Shown here: one piece after another, positions 12,699 to 22,428 of the stretch
Position numbering within the stretch: position 1 is the stretch's first letter
Layout: the number at the start of each line of letters is the position of its first letter
NCBI GenBank assembly: GCA_022496805.1
Contig: CM040087.1
Span: forward strand, 30,218,253-30,282,252
From: Pohlia nutans
Lineage: Eukaryota; Streptophyta; Bryopsida; Bryales; Mniaceae
Length of the DNA: 64,000 bases
Direction: 5' to 3'
Position numbers and translations under genes: made by a program
Notes under the pieces: generated by a model
The model's input: the letters and a program-made list of their open reading frames with translations, nothing else
Database searches by the model: none
What the model was told of the DNA's origin: nothing

Positions 12699-12943
12699 CA
12701 CAAGAGCCCAATTACATTTATCAATCCACATCACTTCCTACTTACTGATTTCAAAATCGTCTTAACAACCTCCTCTGACGGCAACTGCTGGCCATCTGTA
12801 AGCGGATTGGTCTTCAGAAACTGCACAAGAGCCCAATTACATTTATCAAACCACATCACTTCCTACTTACTGATTTCAAAATCTTCTCAACAACCTCCTC
12901 TGATGGCAACTGCTGGCCATCTGTAAGCGGATTGGTCTTCACA
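12699..12943. repeat. Tandem duplication of a 124-bp gene end
   Basis: GCACAAGAGCCCAATTACAT begins at 12699 and again at 12823, and about 120 bases after each match with few differences. The right copy is the 3' end of the HAD-domain gene and includes its stop at 12856. The left copy repeats the last codons (TDGQQLPSEEVV) beyond the stop and begins directly at the candidate hAT end. Confidence 0.85.
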
Positions 12944-13748
12944 TAATCTTTAATTGATAATCCTGACTCGAAAAGGCCTTGTAGCCAAGGCCTTAAGACG
13001 GAATCTAAGAAGGTATCAGCTTTGTTATCCTTCCAAGTTGGAGGGTGGATTGCAGTATGCTTCACGTTCAGGACAAACTTCGTGGGAGTTTCGTCAACTA
13101 ATAGAATATGATCAGGAGTACTTAAAGACAGACGCCTCTGCACTACGGTTAGATCCTTGAGATACAGCGGTTTCTTTTCATCGACCACGTTTTCCGCGTC
13201 CGTGCAATCATCTTGAGTTAGCCGAAGAACCTCCGGTGGGTTGAAGGAGCAACCCTTGGTGGTCTCATTGACCATGTCCGTAACATTCCTCATGTTGGCG
13301 GAACTCCATATCACGATTTTCGCATTGCTATTAACAAAATTCAAGAACTTCGCACAACCAGGTCTAGGATATATTATCCTCTTCTTACCCTTTTCATAGG
13401 GGCTTCTAGAACAGAGGACCCCATTCAAGTCAATCACAACTATGTATCGCGGTGGCGGTACCTGGGTTTTTTCTTTTGGGAGCTTGGGCCCAATAACTGA
13501 TTCTGGGAGTTTCCCTACAATAAATCAAAAAGTTTGAGACAACAACATTGAGATAGGGGAGGATTAATGAGCAAGGTAACAAAACAAGCCGAAATTATGT
13601 GCAATATCATGCAGGTATTCAACAAAAACTACGTACCCTTGGGATCATTACACTGTTTTACCTCTTCAACAGGCCTAACCGCACTTGGTGCAGCACTTGA
13701 GATCGGGCGACCCCCCGATAAGGTGTTTACATCGATTAAGTGCTCCCC
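12856..13748 (-). CDS. FCP1-like (NLI-interacting-factor) HAD domain, 3' exons of a larger gene
   Basis: Two exons are supported: 13637-13748 and 12856-13514, joined by an intron with donor GTACGT and acceptor TTGTAG. The joined frame reads through smoothly into VIDLNGVL, the HAD motif I position. FCP1-type phosphatases normally have DxDxT/V; here the second Asp is Asn, so phosphatase activity is doubtful, as in some plant relatives. KIVIWSSAN is motif II, a Lys follows in KPLYLKDL, and ILLVDETP is motif III. About 190 residues of domain run to the stop, normal for the fold. Family members dephosphorylate proteins such as the RNA polymerase II tail in the nucleus; no substrate is inferred here. 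Upstream exons are probably among the open segments at 13990-15537. Confidence 0.7.
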
Positions 13749-13989
13749 CTGGGAACCAATAATTGTTAATCCCAGATTCACATTTACAAGTCAGCCTTAG
13801 GAAACAAGTTAAAGTTAAAGCATTCATGTTCATCATAAGTAGACAGGCTTTTAGTCTTGTACAGATCTTCCACAACCGCCTCAATTGCACAAACCTCAGC
13901 TGACTTGTTGCGCAATACCTCGGAAATTATTTTCAAAGTGTCCTTTCAAAGTTTATTTGACACTTTGAGGATCTTGGAAGGATGTGAAA

Positions 13990-14383
13990 ATGGTGGATTC
14001 CTTAGCTTCTTCCTGCCTTCTTCCTCCTGCCACATGGCAACCTTTCAGCTCTCATCAAGTCCTTGACATTCGCTTTCCGCTTGTTAGAAACCTGTGAGTC
14101 GTGCGGCTTTGCCAAGGATTTTTCAGGAGTTAATGCGTCCAAAGCAGGGCATGCAGGAAGAGTTGTGGCGTCCGGCTCCATCTTCACAGCATGCTGCACC
14201 TCCGTTATTTTGCCAGAAGATTCCTCCAGTCCACCAACTCCATCTTCCGCTGGAATGTCCTTCCCCATAGGAACTATCGGGCCACCGCCCGATACCATCT
14301 TTGACGACGTCGTCTCGGATGACTTCTTCTACAGGCATGGTAGAGTCTATCTTCGACAAGTCATCCCGATTTTATTGATCTAG
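13990..14383 (-). pseudogene. Probable decayed upstream exon of the HAD-domain gene
   Basis: Two overlapping minus-strand frames give coding-like, Glu/Lys/Ser-rich protein (PVEEVIRDDVV, then EDGVGGLEESSGKITEV and basic KRKANVKD). They can be connected only by a frame change near 14290. No recognised domain. Position and strand suggest part of the same gene as 12856-13748. Confidence 0.4.
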
Positions 14384-14434
14384 AGTATCAGCCCCATCAG
14401 GACGCGCAGTCTCAGGATCGCGAGCTGGACTCAT

Positions 14435-15118
14435 TTATTCAAATTCACGCATGGAGTCCACCAAGCATGGGTCCAGAGGTTCTGCCTGGCCCACAACATC
14501 ATCTTCTTCGCTTGACGGAGGAGAGTTGCTAGAGAGTATCATGGGGAGATCCCCCGATGATCCCCCTACCGTTTTCACTTTTTTTGGCACTGAACCCTCA
14601 ATATCTAGTGATTGCCCTTGAACATAAGCCTCAACATCGGCATTACCTTCATTAAGGGGAGACATTAGCGCAGTAGGACCTTCGATGGCATCCACAACTC
14701 CTTGCAATGCACCGACGTCGATTGTTACGGATGAAGATTTCCTCTTCTGTCCGACTCGATGCACATGTATTGAGGTCGATGTAGTGGGGTTAGCTACCTC
14801 GTCACCGACTGCATGAATACGTTGCACTTTATATGCAAGTATGTGCATAGGCGGCTGCGTCCTCCGAACTTGCTCCGCATACTTACTAGCTATAGAGATG
14901 GGATCCCTGTAGCTAGATCCAGGCAACTGAGCCCAAGAGATCTCATCAAAGAGATCAGCATCAGACTCGGGAAGATCCCAAACATACATATTTGCATGGA
15001 ACGACTCTGCCTGCATTGACCAGTACATAGTAACATATAAACTCGGGGAATGCTCATCAAATATGAATTGAGATTTTCTCTTTATTCCCATTAAGAAAAG
15101 CATAAAAATCATCATCAT
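14435..15118 (-). CDS. Uncharacterised open segment, probable exon of the HAD-domain gene
   Basis: About 200 residues of complex sequence (for example MYVWDLPESDADLFDEISWAQ) followed by a Ser/acidic tail with two short basic patches (GQKRKS, PKKVK) that could be nuclear localisation signals. It ends at a TGA at 14435. The true 5' end is likely an acceptor site rather than an ATG, because the first residues are a hydrophobic translation of probable intron. I do not recognise the family. Confidence 0.45.
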   Translation of the reverse strand: MMMIFMLFLMGIKRKSQFIFDEHSPSLYVTMYWSMQAESFHANMYVWDLPESDADLFDEISWAQLPGSSYRDPISIASKYAEQVRRTQPPMHILAYKVQRIHAVGDEVANPTTSTSIHVHRVGQKRKSSSVTIDVGALQGVVDAIEGPTALMSPLNEGNADVEAYVQGQSLDIEGSVPKKVKTVGGSSGDLPMILSSNSPPSSEEDDVVGQAEPLDPCLVDSMREFE

Positions 15119-15119
15119 A

Positions 15120-15537
15120 CCGGGCTTGAGTCCCTGCCAGCATCGGTTCCACTTTCATCATTGCGAAGTCGAAACACAGCCTTAGCCGCAGACTTAGTAG
15201 TGCCTGCACTTGACTGTTCGTGCGGTACAGGAGAGGGGGAATCAACCCGTTTGCGTTTGCTGCCAGTCCCGTCGCCCTCGCGTTCGCCCTCGTCCTCGCC
15301 ATCACCATCGCTGTCACTTTTGGACTCCGCATCATCTTAGACATGGGAAGCTGATCTGGTATTAGGCCTTGAAGTTGTGGCATGATCCGCAGCATGTGGG
15401 ACAACTGCACCTGTAGTTGGCGGAGGAAGAGTTTGAGGCACGGGATTCTCAAACAAAGCCTCTTTGTTGATAACGTCCCACATTCTTTGTGTTTGACTGT
15501 CGTAGCACGTGATACCGGATATTCCCCTAGAACGCAC
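15120..15537 (-). pseudogene. Acidic nuclear-type exon with in-frame stop
   Basis: The segment reads RGISGITCYDSQTQRMW and on to RPNTRSASHV, meets a TAA near 15337, then continues in the same frame through an acidic stretch (SDSDGDGEDEGERE) and KRKRVDSP to a possible donor GTATGA near 15120. The in-frame continuation suggests one exon carrying a nonsense mutation. A different minus-strand frame across 15057-15680 is a shadow. No domain recognised. Confidence 0.45.
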
Positions 15538-15680
15538 TTTTTCGTATTAAGAACGCTCGTAGAGGTAATTTCCGGGTTATCGTTCCGCAGAGACTCTGTG
15601 AAGTGGGAAGTTTCCGGAGATGGTCCGGGACTGGTGATCTCTCTCTCTCTGTCACCAGCTGAATTCCTCTTTCCTACCAA

Positions 15681-16118
15681 ACCGGGCCTTCTCCTACTGA
15701 CTGACCCGGTTACGACTAGATCCCGTTTTCGTCCGAGTTGGGAATTTATCCAACCCTACTCTGTCCGGTCTATCCAAACAACTCAAACTGGTTTACATTA
15801 ACCTCTGTTTTCCTTCAGAGGGTTCTTCATTTACATTTAGCGGTGCTGGATTTAAAGACACACCCTTCCTGCTGATTCAAGTGATGGGAACTTCACTACC
15901 TTCCGGTTATCCTAACTCCGCTCCTCGATCCGGGTAATTCCCGTACTGCACTTCAGCTGCAGATTCATCCCAAACCCACGGCCGGTCACTTAAGCGCAAC
16001 CCGGGTTTCCCCCTTCTACAAATTACTACAACGACTTGATAACCGGGATGGACATTTACCCGGGGTATCCGGAATTGGTTCGACTCCTAACAGTTCATTT
16101 TACTCTGATCATTCCGAC
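15681..16118. other. Non-coding stretch rich in ACCCGG and CCGG words
   Basis: No convincing gene. The words ACCCGG, CCGGT and CCGGA are frequent from here to about 17.64 kb, giving the area a different word composition from its neighbours. Confidence 0.4.
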
Positions 16119-16488
16119 TCTCCTTATCACATGGTCTACCCAGGTACTGGTACCTCAACCGGACTACCCGTCCAGGAGTTCTGAAAGAACCGGAGTACCC
16201 CCCTCCTATCCCGTCAGCCACTAACCCGGATTATACCTTGCAACCGAGCACAGAACAACCCACCTTCAAACAATCTCTGAGTTTGTCCAATACCCAGACT
16301 CTTAACTGGATCTACAACAGAACTCGGTTACTCTAGCTATTCCGTACCTTTCTGTCACATGATCTACCCGGGTGCTGGTACCTCAACCGGACTACCCGTC
16401 CAGGAGTTCTGAAAGGACTGGAGTACCCCCTCCTATCCACTCAGCCACTAACCCGGATCACACCTTGCAACCGAGCGCGGAACAACTA
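16119..16488. repeat. Direct repeat of about 140 bp, offset 228 bp
   Basis: Copy 1 is about 16119-16258 and copy 2 about 16351-16488. Both contain TACCTCAACCGGACTACCCG and GAGTTCTGAAAG, followed by matching text up to TTGCAACCGAGC. They may be pieces of one LTR or satellite family; no further copies are seen. Confidence 0.8.
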
Positions 16489-16558
16489 GATCTACAACAG
16501 AATCCGATCAACTTTTCCGGTTACCAAGGGACTTAATTGGACCACGATCTCAATCAAC

Positions 16559-16586
16559 AACCACACACACACACACACACACACAG
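16559..16586. repeat. CA microsatellite
   Basis: About twelve CA dinucleotides in a row. The following 16587-16930 contains short A and G runs and no gene. Confidence 0.9.
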
Positions 16587-16930
16587 CCGCTCCGGTCGTA
16601 GAAGAGTAGCTTATGATCATTTACAAAGAGAAAATGGTACACAAAAGAAGACCCCAGGAATGAGGAACATCCCTGGATAAAAAAAAAACACAAAGCCGAC
16701 CAGATCCGGGAAACCCGCAGATCCGGAAAAACCGGGGGGGGCAACCCCACGATTTAGTTCTCCTCCTACACTGCAACTAACATTAGAATCCTAAAAACTA
16801 ACTCCCAAACAGAGTCCTACCCTACTGACTTCAAAAAGGGCCCCGTTCAAAGTGGTCGGATCCACTAAGTCCGGGCCACCGATTCCGGGACTCCGATGAT
16901 TCCGGGCAGCTACTGGCCTACTTGCGGCTG

Positions 16931-17647
16931 CTATTCCTCATCTTCCGGGCTCCCCACCAAGATTGGATCCGCCGGCCTATCTCCCCGAGTTCCGCGCCCC
17001 GCCGATTGTCCCTCCTCTTGCTTTTCCGCCCTGTCCGGGTGGACATCCATTGCCTCCATACCTTCGCTCAAATCCCGGACTTCTTCTGAGCTTACTCCTG
17101 CGGGCCGGGCCATGTGGATTGGCTCCACATCCACCACGGTCCAGGAGGTGGGTCCCTCCTGATCCGACTCCTCCTCCGAAGAGCTCTCCCGGATGCATTC
17201 CGCCAGTACCCGGAACTCCACCAAATATACTTCTACCTTGTCCGAGTACTCCCGGACTACATTCTTCATCCGGGCTGCTCCCTCCAATCCCGGTTGAGGT
17301 ACCCGTTCGTCGTACAACCGGGCCTTTGTTTGTGCCTCCCCATTCGATTGGAACAACCCGGATAGCTTGGAGACGCACTGCCGGCTTGTCTCTGCTACAC
17401 TCCGGATGGTATCCTCTTGCTCCAGGATGTGCAACTCCTTCCTCTGTACGTGGGCCTCCATCTTGTTAATGTAGGCTACCTTTCGTTGCAGCTCCTCCTC
17501 AAATCCCTTCAAGAGAGCCGCCGATTCGCTCTCTGCCTCCCGGATACCTTGTAGTTGTCCGGTTAGCTCATTCTCCCTTTCCCTGCTCCGGATGAGTTTC
17601 CTCTGGAGCTTCCGAATCCGCGCCGGATACTCCAGAACGTCGTTCGT
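16931..17647 (-). CDS. Coiled-coil protein fragment, 5' side cut by the LTR element
   Basis: The minus-strand frame is open from the edge of the LTR at 17648 down to a stop at 16931. It is rich in Arg, Glu, Lys and Gln with heptad-like spacing (RIRKLQRKL, ENELTGQLQG, FEEELQRKVAYINKME), then turns acidic (SSSEEESDQEG) and ends in a disordered Gly/Arg/Asp tail. No start codon lies inside the open part, so the N-terminus is missing. It resembles the style of retroelement gag or structural coiled coils, but I do not recognise a family. Confidence 0.45.
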   Translation of the reverse strand, partial: TNDVLEYPARIRKLQRKLIRSRERENELTGQLQGIREAESESAALLKGFEEELQRKVAYINKMEAHVQRKELHILEQEDTIRSVAETSRQCVSKLSGLFQSNGEAQTKARLYDERVPQPGLEGAARMKNVVREYSDKVEVYLVEFRVLAECIRESSSEEESDQEGPTSWTVVDVEPIHMARPAGVSSEEVRDLSEGMEAMDVHPDRAEKQEEGQSAGRGTRGDRPADPILVGSPEDEE

Positions 17648-18190
17648 TGTTAACCGAATATTAGTTGATATTCCCTTAGGCTAAGAGTAGGCTAGTCTAT
17701 ATCCGGCAGGAATAGACCCGGTAGGCGACACGTGGTAGTACAGGTTGGTACAGACTGGTCGACCCAACTTTTCCGGTCGACCAGTCTGACACACTGTCAG
17801 ACCAGTCTCCTATATGTACCTCCACTCTCTTCGAGAGAGTTGTTGCTATACCATTTGTACATCTTTTTTGGCAGCCTCAGTTGTACTTCATTCTTGTCTT
17901 AAGCTCTTCTTATGCGCACTAGTATGTTAGACTACTGCTGTTAGACTACTGCTGTTTCCTGCTCTTGAATCATTCCTTGTGGTTGTATCTTGGATAGTTG
18001 CAGTAGTTTGTGGGTATGCAGGAGTCGACTTACTAACATACTGGTGCTTTTCCTTAGCCGACAGTTCATTCTTCATAGTAGAAACCTCTTACTACTCCTC
18101 TCAATCTCTAGAAACTAGTCTAGAGTGGAATAGTCTTGGGCGGAGTAGCTTCATTCGTTTAAGGTCGGTTCCTAGAAAACCCCCTTAACA
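17648..18190 (+). mobile_element. 5' LTR of a Ty3/gypsy-type retroelement
   Basis: It begins TGTTAA and ends TTAACA, a 6-bp terminal inverted repeat with canonical TG...CA, and is followed after two bases by a TGG that fits a primer binding site. It holds a strong hairpin (17751-17788) and a TATA-like CTATATG near 17809. The matching 3' LTR is not in the window, so identity rests on ends, context and the gag-protease frame downstream. Confidence 0.75.
17751..17788. promoter_or_regulatory. Perfect 14-bp stem hairpin in the LTR, upstream of a TATA-like box
   Basis: CAGACTGGTCGACC and GGTCGACCAGTCTG are perfect reverse complements around a 10-base spacer. The TATA-like box starts about 20 bases later. 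It could be an enhancer or a dimer-binding site for the LTR promoter. Confidence 0.6.
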
Positions 18191-18192
18191 TT

Positions 18193-18210
18193 TGGCGACC
18201 ATGCAAAGTT
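18193..18210 (+). other. Candidate primer binding site
   Basis: TGGCGACCATGCAAAG starts two bases after the LTR end. The TGG pairs with a tRNA 3' CCA. I cannot assign the tRNA. Confidence 0.5.
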
Positions 18211-18243
18211 CAGCTCAGATGCTAGTCTTTCTGTTGGGCTAAT

Positions 18244-18312
18244 CAGATCCAGATCTAGATCTAGATCCAGATCCAAATCCTGGTCGATCCAGATCTAGAT
18301 CCTAGTCGATCT
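18244..18312. repeat. Degenerate GATCCA/GATCTA hexamer array in the retroelement leader
   Basis: Six-base units AGATCC and AGATCT repeat with drift, and again at about 18610-18635. The rest of the leader (18313-18653) has no open frame. Function unknown; packaging or leader structure is possible. Confidence 0.7.
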
Positions 18313-18653
18313 TGTCGACTATCGCTAAGGCACTATACGTCCCTGGGAAACAACAGCCATCTGCTTCCTATACGAAAATCATATGTCTTGAGAAAAATCC
18401 AGAGCCCGAATAGCCGAAAAGAGCCTCGGAGATCATTCGGTGTAACAGTCGACCAGGGTAGTCAACAGTCGATAATGCTACTGACCAAGAGTCTGTAAGA
18501 GGAGTCTGTGAACAAGGCTTACGGTGCCAAAGAGTAACCGACTAGGCCAGCACAAAAGACTAGCCAAACAGATCTCAGAGCCCGACCTACCTAGCAGAGT
18601 CGGATCTAAATCTCAGATCCAGATCTAGATCCGATAACTGCCGCGTCACTAGT

Positions 18654-21590
18654 ATGGAACGACCGCGTACACGAGCTACCGGTTCTCCCTTAGCAGTCGA
18701 AGTAACTGCCGACCAGCTCTCTAACCCACGATTTCACAGAGAATGGCGAAATTTACAGTCGGAGACCGTTCCACCGACAATAGTCCATGAGACTACCACG
18801 AGAATAGATCCCCGACCAACATACGAGATTCGGCGGCAAGTCGCAGCATCGACCTCTACCGACCCGTCTTTACAACACTACATGGAGTTCATACAGGGAA
18901 GGATGAATACCCCGGAAGGTACCATTTTTCACGAAACTTCTGTACCAATGGGACGCGGCATCCCAAATATGCCAACCCGACCCCTGGCAATTCTACCGAC
19001 CATGTACACCACGAACCATCAGACCCGCCCGACTGTGGCGTTTCAGACAAGGTCGAACCCGACTTCTCCACGAGGGATCCTGGACGACCCGCTCGACTTA
19101 CCGGAACGACCTTCCAGTGCGCATCAACGACTAGTAAGGTACGCTACCGAACCTCCCATCATTTCGTATCAACGACAGTTAGAAATAGAACAACTACGTC
19201 GTAATAGGGATGAGTTGGACTCCCAACTGGCCGATCTGTTATCCAGCCAGAACCCAACATCTGAGCAACTACACTCGGAATCTCAACCAGGTCGACCGGA
19301 CCAGTCGCCTACATTTCGCCAGGAACCCAGTTCTCCTGGTCAAATGAATAGTCGACCTGGATCACCAAGTACCGACAATCCATACCCGACCGGCATAGAC
19401 GGCTTTGGTAATGACCTAGTCGATAGAATCAGACAGATCTATCACTCTAACCAACCAGTCGACCAAGTTATTACTCGACCCAGTCTCCCGAATATCCGCA
19501 CTCATATTCATGAGCCGAATATTCTATACATAGATCAGCCGAGGGTAACCCACACTACAACCCCCAGAGTGTCGACCCCTCGGACTAGTCTACTACCTGC
19601 TTACCAAACTCAACCAGCGATAGGCATTCCTGTGATACAACCTATCAATCAACCATCGTTTTCACAGACGCATAATAGGCCCATGCCACAAAACCCATAC
19701 ATCCGACCGGTAGCCTCCCAGCCACCAGTCGTACCGGCTGTCACCCAGTACCAGCCCACCGTACCTATGTGTACATCTTGTGGCGACTATGGTCATCTTC
19801 TCGACCAGTGTGCACTATACAACCCTCGGTCGATAGGCTATTCGGTACCTACAGCTCAGACGCAGCAGCAGCCTTCCTACCCAGCAGCTACACTCCCGAC
19901 TCGGACGACTGCTCGGAAACCGGTAGCGATGCCTACCTACAAGGAAGGTAAGTGTGCCATTACGCATGTCCATCGATTTCTCAATGCCCTTACGTTGAAT
20001 GGCGAAACCGACTCGACTAGTACTATAGCGTTATTCGGAAATTCCCTAGTCAATGCTGCTAACTATAATTGGTTCTCGACTCAACGAACGTCATACCCAC
20101 ACCAAGACTTACATGAAATCCTCGATGCCTTCAAACACCGCTACCAGGATATCAACAATGATCACCAGGCTTACCTACGTTTCCGCAGTATGAAACAGGA
20201 TGCCAAAGAGTCGGTTGACGATTACTACGAACGGATGATGAAACTAGCCAGCCAGTTTGAGGTCCTTCCGACTGATAATTTCCTACTAAGCAATTTCTGA
20301 GCTGGTTTGTTGAAGTATCTGCAGGTAGCCACAGTCGGACTACCAAGATCGACACTAGCCCAGGCCAAGAAATCGGCTAAGCTTGCAGAAAGCGGACTAC
20401 CTAAGGAACCCGACTCGACTACAACCGAGCGGCCCGAGACTACAAAACGAGCATTTTGCAACCGATGCAAGAAGCCAGGCCATTTCAAACGCGATTGCTG
20501 GCTCAATTCGGAGAGCGAGATCGGAAAAAGGCGCGCGGCGGCTAATAGGACAGCGCCAGTAGCAGCAGCCACACCAGTGTCGACTACCGCCGAATCAAGG
20601 AGTCGACCACCCCGCGATAGCACACCACGACGGATATTCCCTTGCTCTCTGTGCAAAACCTTGGACCACCCGACACACTTGTGTCCCCTACTGGAGGATC
20701 CGAAGGTCGTCAACTTCCTTAATCAGCAGATCGAGACCAAGCCCCACACGTCGTCAGTAGTCATTGAAGAACTACCGAACACTACGGTTGGTGTCCCAAC
20801 GGTCGCAGCAATTACCAGAAGCCAGTCGACTACCGACCAGCCGACTCCTGCCGAAACCACGGAGAAGACCGACTAGACTGCCCAAGAACTACTACGTGAT
20901 CAAATGATGCAGGAAGTCCGTCAACTCCAAGCCGAGTTGGAAACAACAACTTCCACTAAAGACCCAAAGTCGACTGAGGACTCACCCTCACTCGACTGGG
21001 ACGCGGATGCATTACCGCAACAAACGATCACCCTCCAAGACAATGCAGACCAACCGACTCTGGCCACAGTCGACCAAGGCAACATCGCATTCGGTACCGT
21101 CCAACAGCAGATCCTCGATCAACTCCAAGACTGCAAATTGCAGGTTTCCATCCGTGACTTACTACAGTTATCACCGACCCTCACCAAACTGGTTCGGGAT
21201 CGACTGACTCATCCAGACCCAGGGTCAACTCCAGAGTTACATTACTCGACTACAGAGGAGGTGACGATCGCCGCTGCAGCAGTCATCGACAAACACATGC
21301 CAGTCATCACAGTCTCAGTCGGTAAAAACATGGTCGACGACGTTCTGATCGATGGCGGTTCCGGCGTCAATGTGATCACCGAAGAGGAACGCCGAAGGTT
21401 GGGACTAGCCAAACCGTCACCCGCACCATTCAACCTCAAGATGGCTAATGGCACAATAGCACGACCCAAAGGATTGATCAGGGATGTCAAAATTCATATT
21501 CATGGCATCCCCTACAACATAATATTCATTAAAATGAGAGAATTGGGACCTCTCAAAATCATATCTCTCATTTTCAAGGGGGAGGATTGA
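18654..21590 (+). pseudogene. gag-protease of a Ty3/gypsy-type element, two in-frame stops, no RT or integrase
   Basis: A single frame runs 2.9 kb, broken by TGA at 20298-20300 and TAG at 20874-20876 but never shifted. The N-terminal 370 residues are Pro/Arg/Thr-rich and disordered. A first CCHC knuckle (CTSCGDYGHLLDQC, about residue 373) precedes the gag core (FKHRYQDINNDHQAYLRF, SVDDYYERMMKLASQF). Two more CCHC knuckles follow (CNRCKKPGHFKRDC and CSLCKTLDHPTHLC). The last block has the retropepsin site LIDGGSGVNVI and IHGIPYNIIF. Reverse transcriptase, RNase H and integrase are absent; similarity to the expected polyprotein stops near 21530. Start is the ATG at 18654, the first after the leader. 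Both stops can arise by C-to-T change (CGA to TGA, CAG to TAG), as expected in methylated repeats. Confidence 0.8.
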
Positions 21591-21799
21591 ATCTAAATGG
21601 GTTGTCAATTTAGGTGGATAGTTAGTACATATATCCTATGGAAGTTGGAATTTCCATTAAAACGAGAGTTATCGAAAGAATGATCGGTCCTTGTTGAAAG
21701 GAGGAGTTTCCATTAAAATGAGAGTCATGAAAAGAACAGTCGATTCAAAACTAATATAGTACCATTTTAAATTAAAATAATGCTTATGTATAAGGGAGT
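21527..21799. repeat. Breakpoint region with CATTAAAATGAGAG repeats and a polypurine-like tract
   Basis: CATTAAAATGAGAG or a one-base variant occurs near 21527, 21651 and 21708. AAGGGGGAGGATTGA near 21575-21589 resembles the polypurine tract before a 3' LTR, but the DNA after it does not match the 5' LTR at 17648. This suggests that an internal deletion or a second element joined here. Confidence 0.5.
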
Positions 21800-22030
21800 G
21801 GTTTCTCATCTCCTGGACACCAAGTCATGAGCTCAATGGTTGGTTGTGAGTGGGTGTTTATCTCATATAGGTGGTCCGGGTTCGATTCCCGTTGAATTCG
21901 TTTGAGCGGATATGAGATATGCATGACTTGGTGCTGCTAAGTGAGCCTCGGCAGGCAGGAAATTTGTAACAACCAACCAGCCCCGTACCCCAAACTGTGA
22001 CAAGTGCTTAACGCGCTAACAAAAAACAGT
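21800..22030 (+). mobile_element. tRNA-derived SINE (or tRNA pseudogene)
   Basis: TGAGCTCAATGGTTGG near 21828 resembles an RNA polymerase III A box, and GGTTCGATTCC near 21888 is a consensus B box, about 45 bases apart. The flanks do not fold into a full tRNA. The element continues through a G/C-rich body to an A-rich stretch near 22020. Confidence 0.6.
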
Positions 22031-22100
22031 GGTCTTAACCACTAAACCTTTTATATATACTTGTTTTTAAAATCAAACACATACAATTAATCTTTGAAGG

Positions 22101-22172
22101 AAAACGGATCAAATATACAAAGAAGTAAACGTATCAAATATACAAAGAAGAAAACGGATCAAATATAAATAT
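22101..22172. repeat. Minisatellite, about 25 bp, three units
   Basis: Units resemble AACGGATCAAATATACAAAG with small differences. The remainder to 22428 is A/T-rich 3' flank of the next gene. Confidence 0.75.
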
Positions 22173-22428
22173 TGCACTTGCAATACGTTTTTTTTTCAAA
22201 ATCAAAACACTTAGTCTTTGAAATGGAAATCTTCAACTTCAAAGTGATACACGCAAATATAAAATGAGAAATAAGTGAAAAGAAATCTACGTCTAATGAA
22301 CTAGTCATAGTATAGACTCTATATTGCTTACATGAAAGCGCAAAGTATCACAATAATAATCAAATACACACTATCACATAGACGTAGCAAGCCAGCCATA
22401 CTCTCCATCGCCTCCAATCAACAGCGGC

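Noticed and set aside
8820..12700. Complete hAT terminal inverted repeat pair (GGTTGTCA near 8841 with TGACAACC near 12689)
   Set aside because: The shared core is only about eight bases and no matching 8-bp target duplication flanks it, so the boundary is left open.
21820..21900. Functional tRNA gene
   Set aside because: A-box and B-box are present but acceptor and anticodon stems do not form; SINE or pseudogene fits better.
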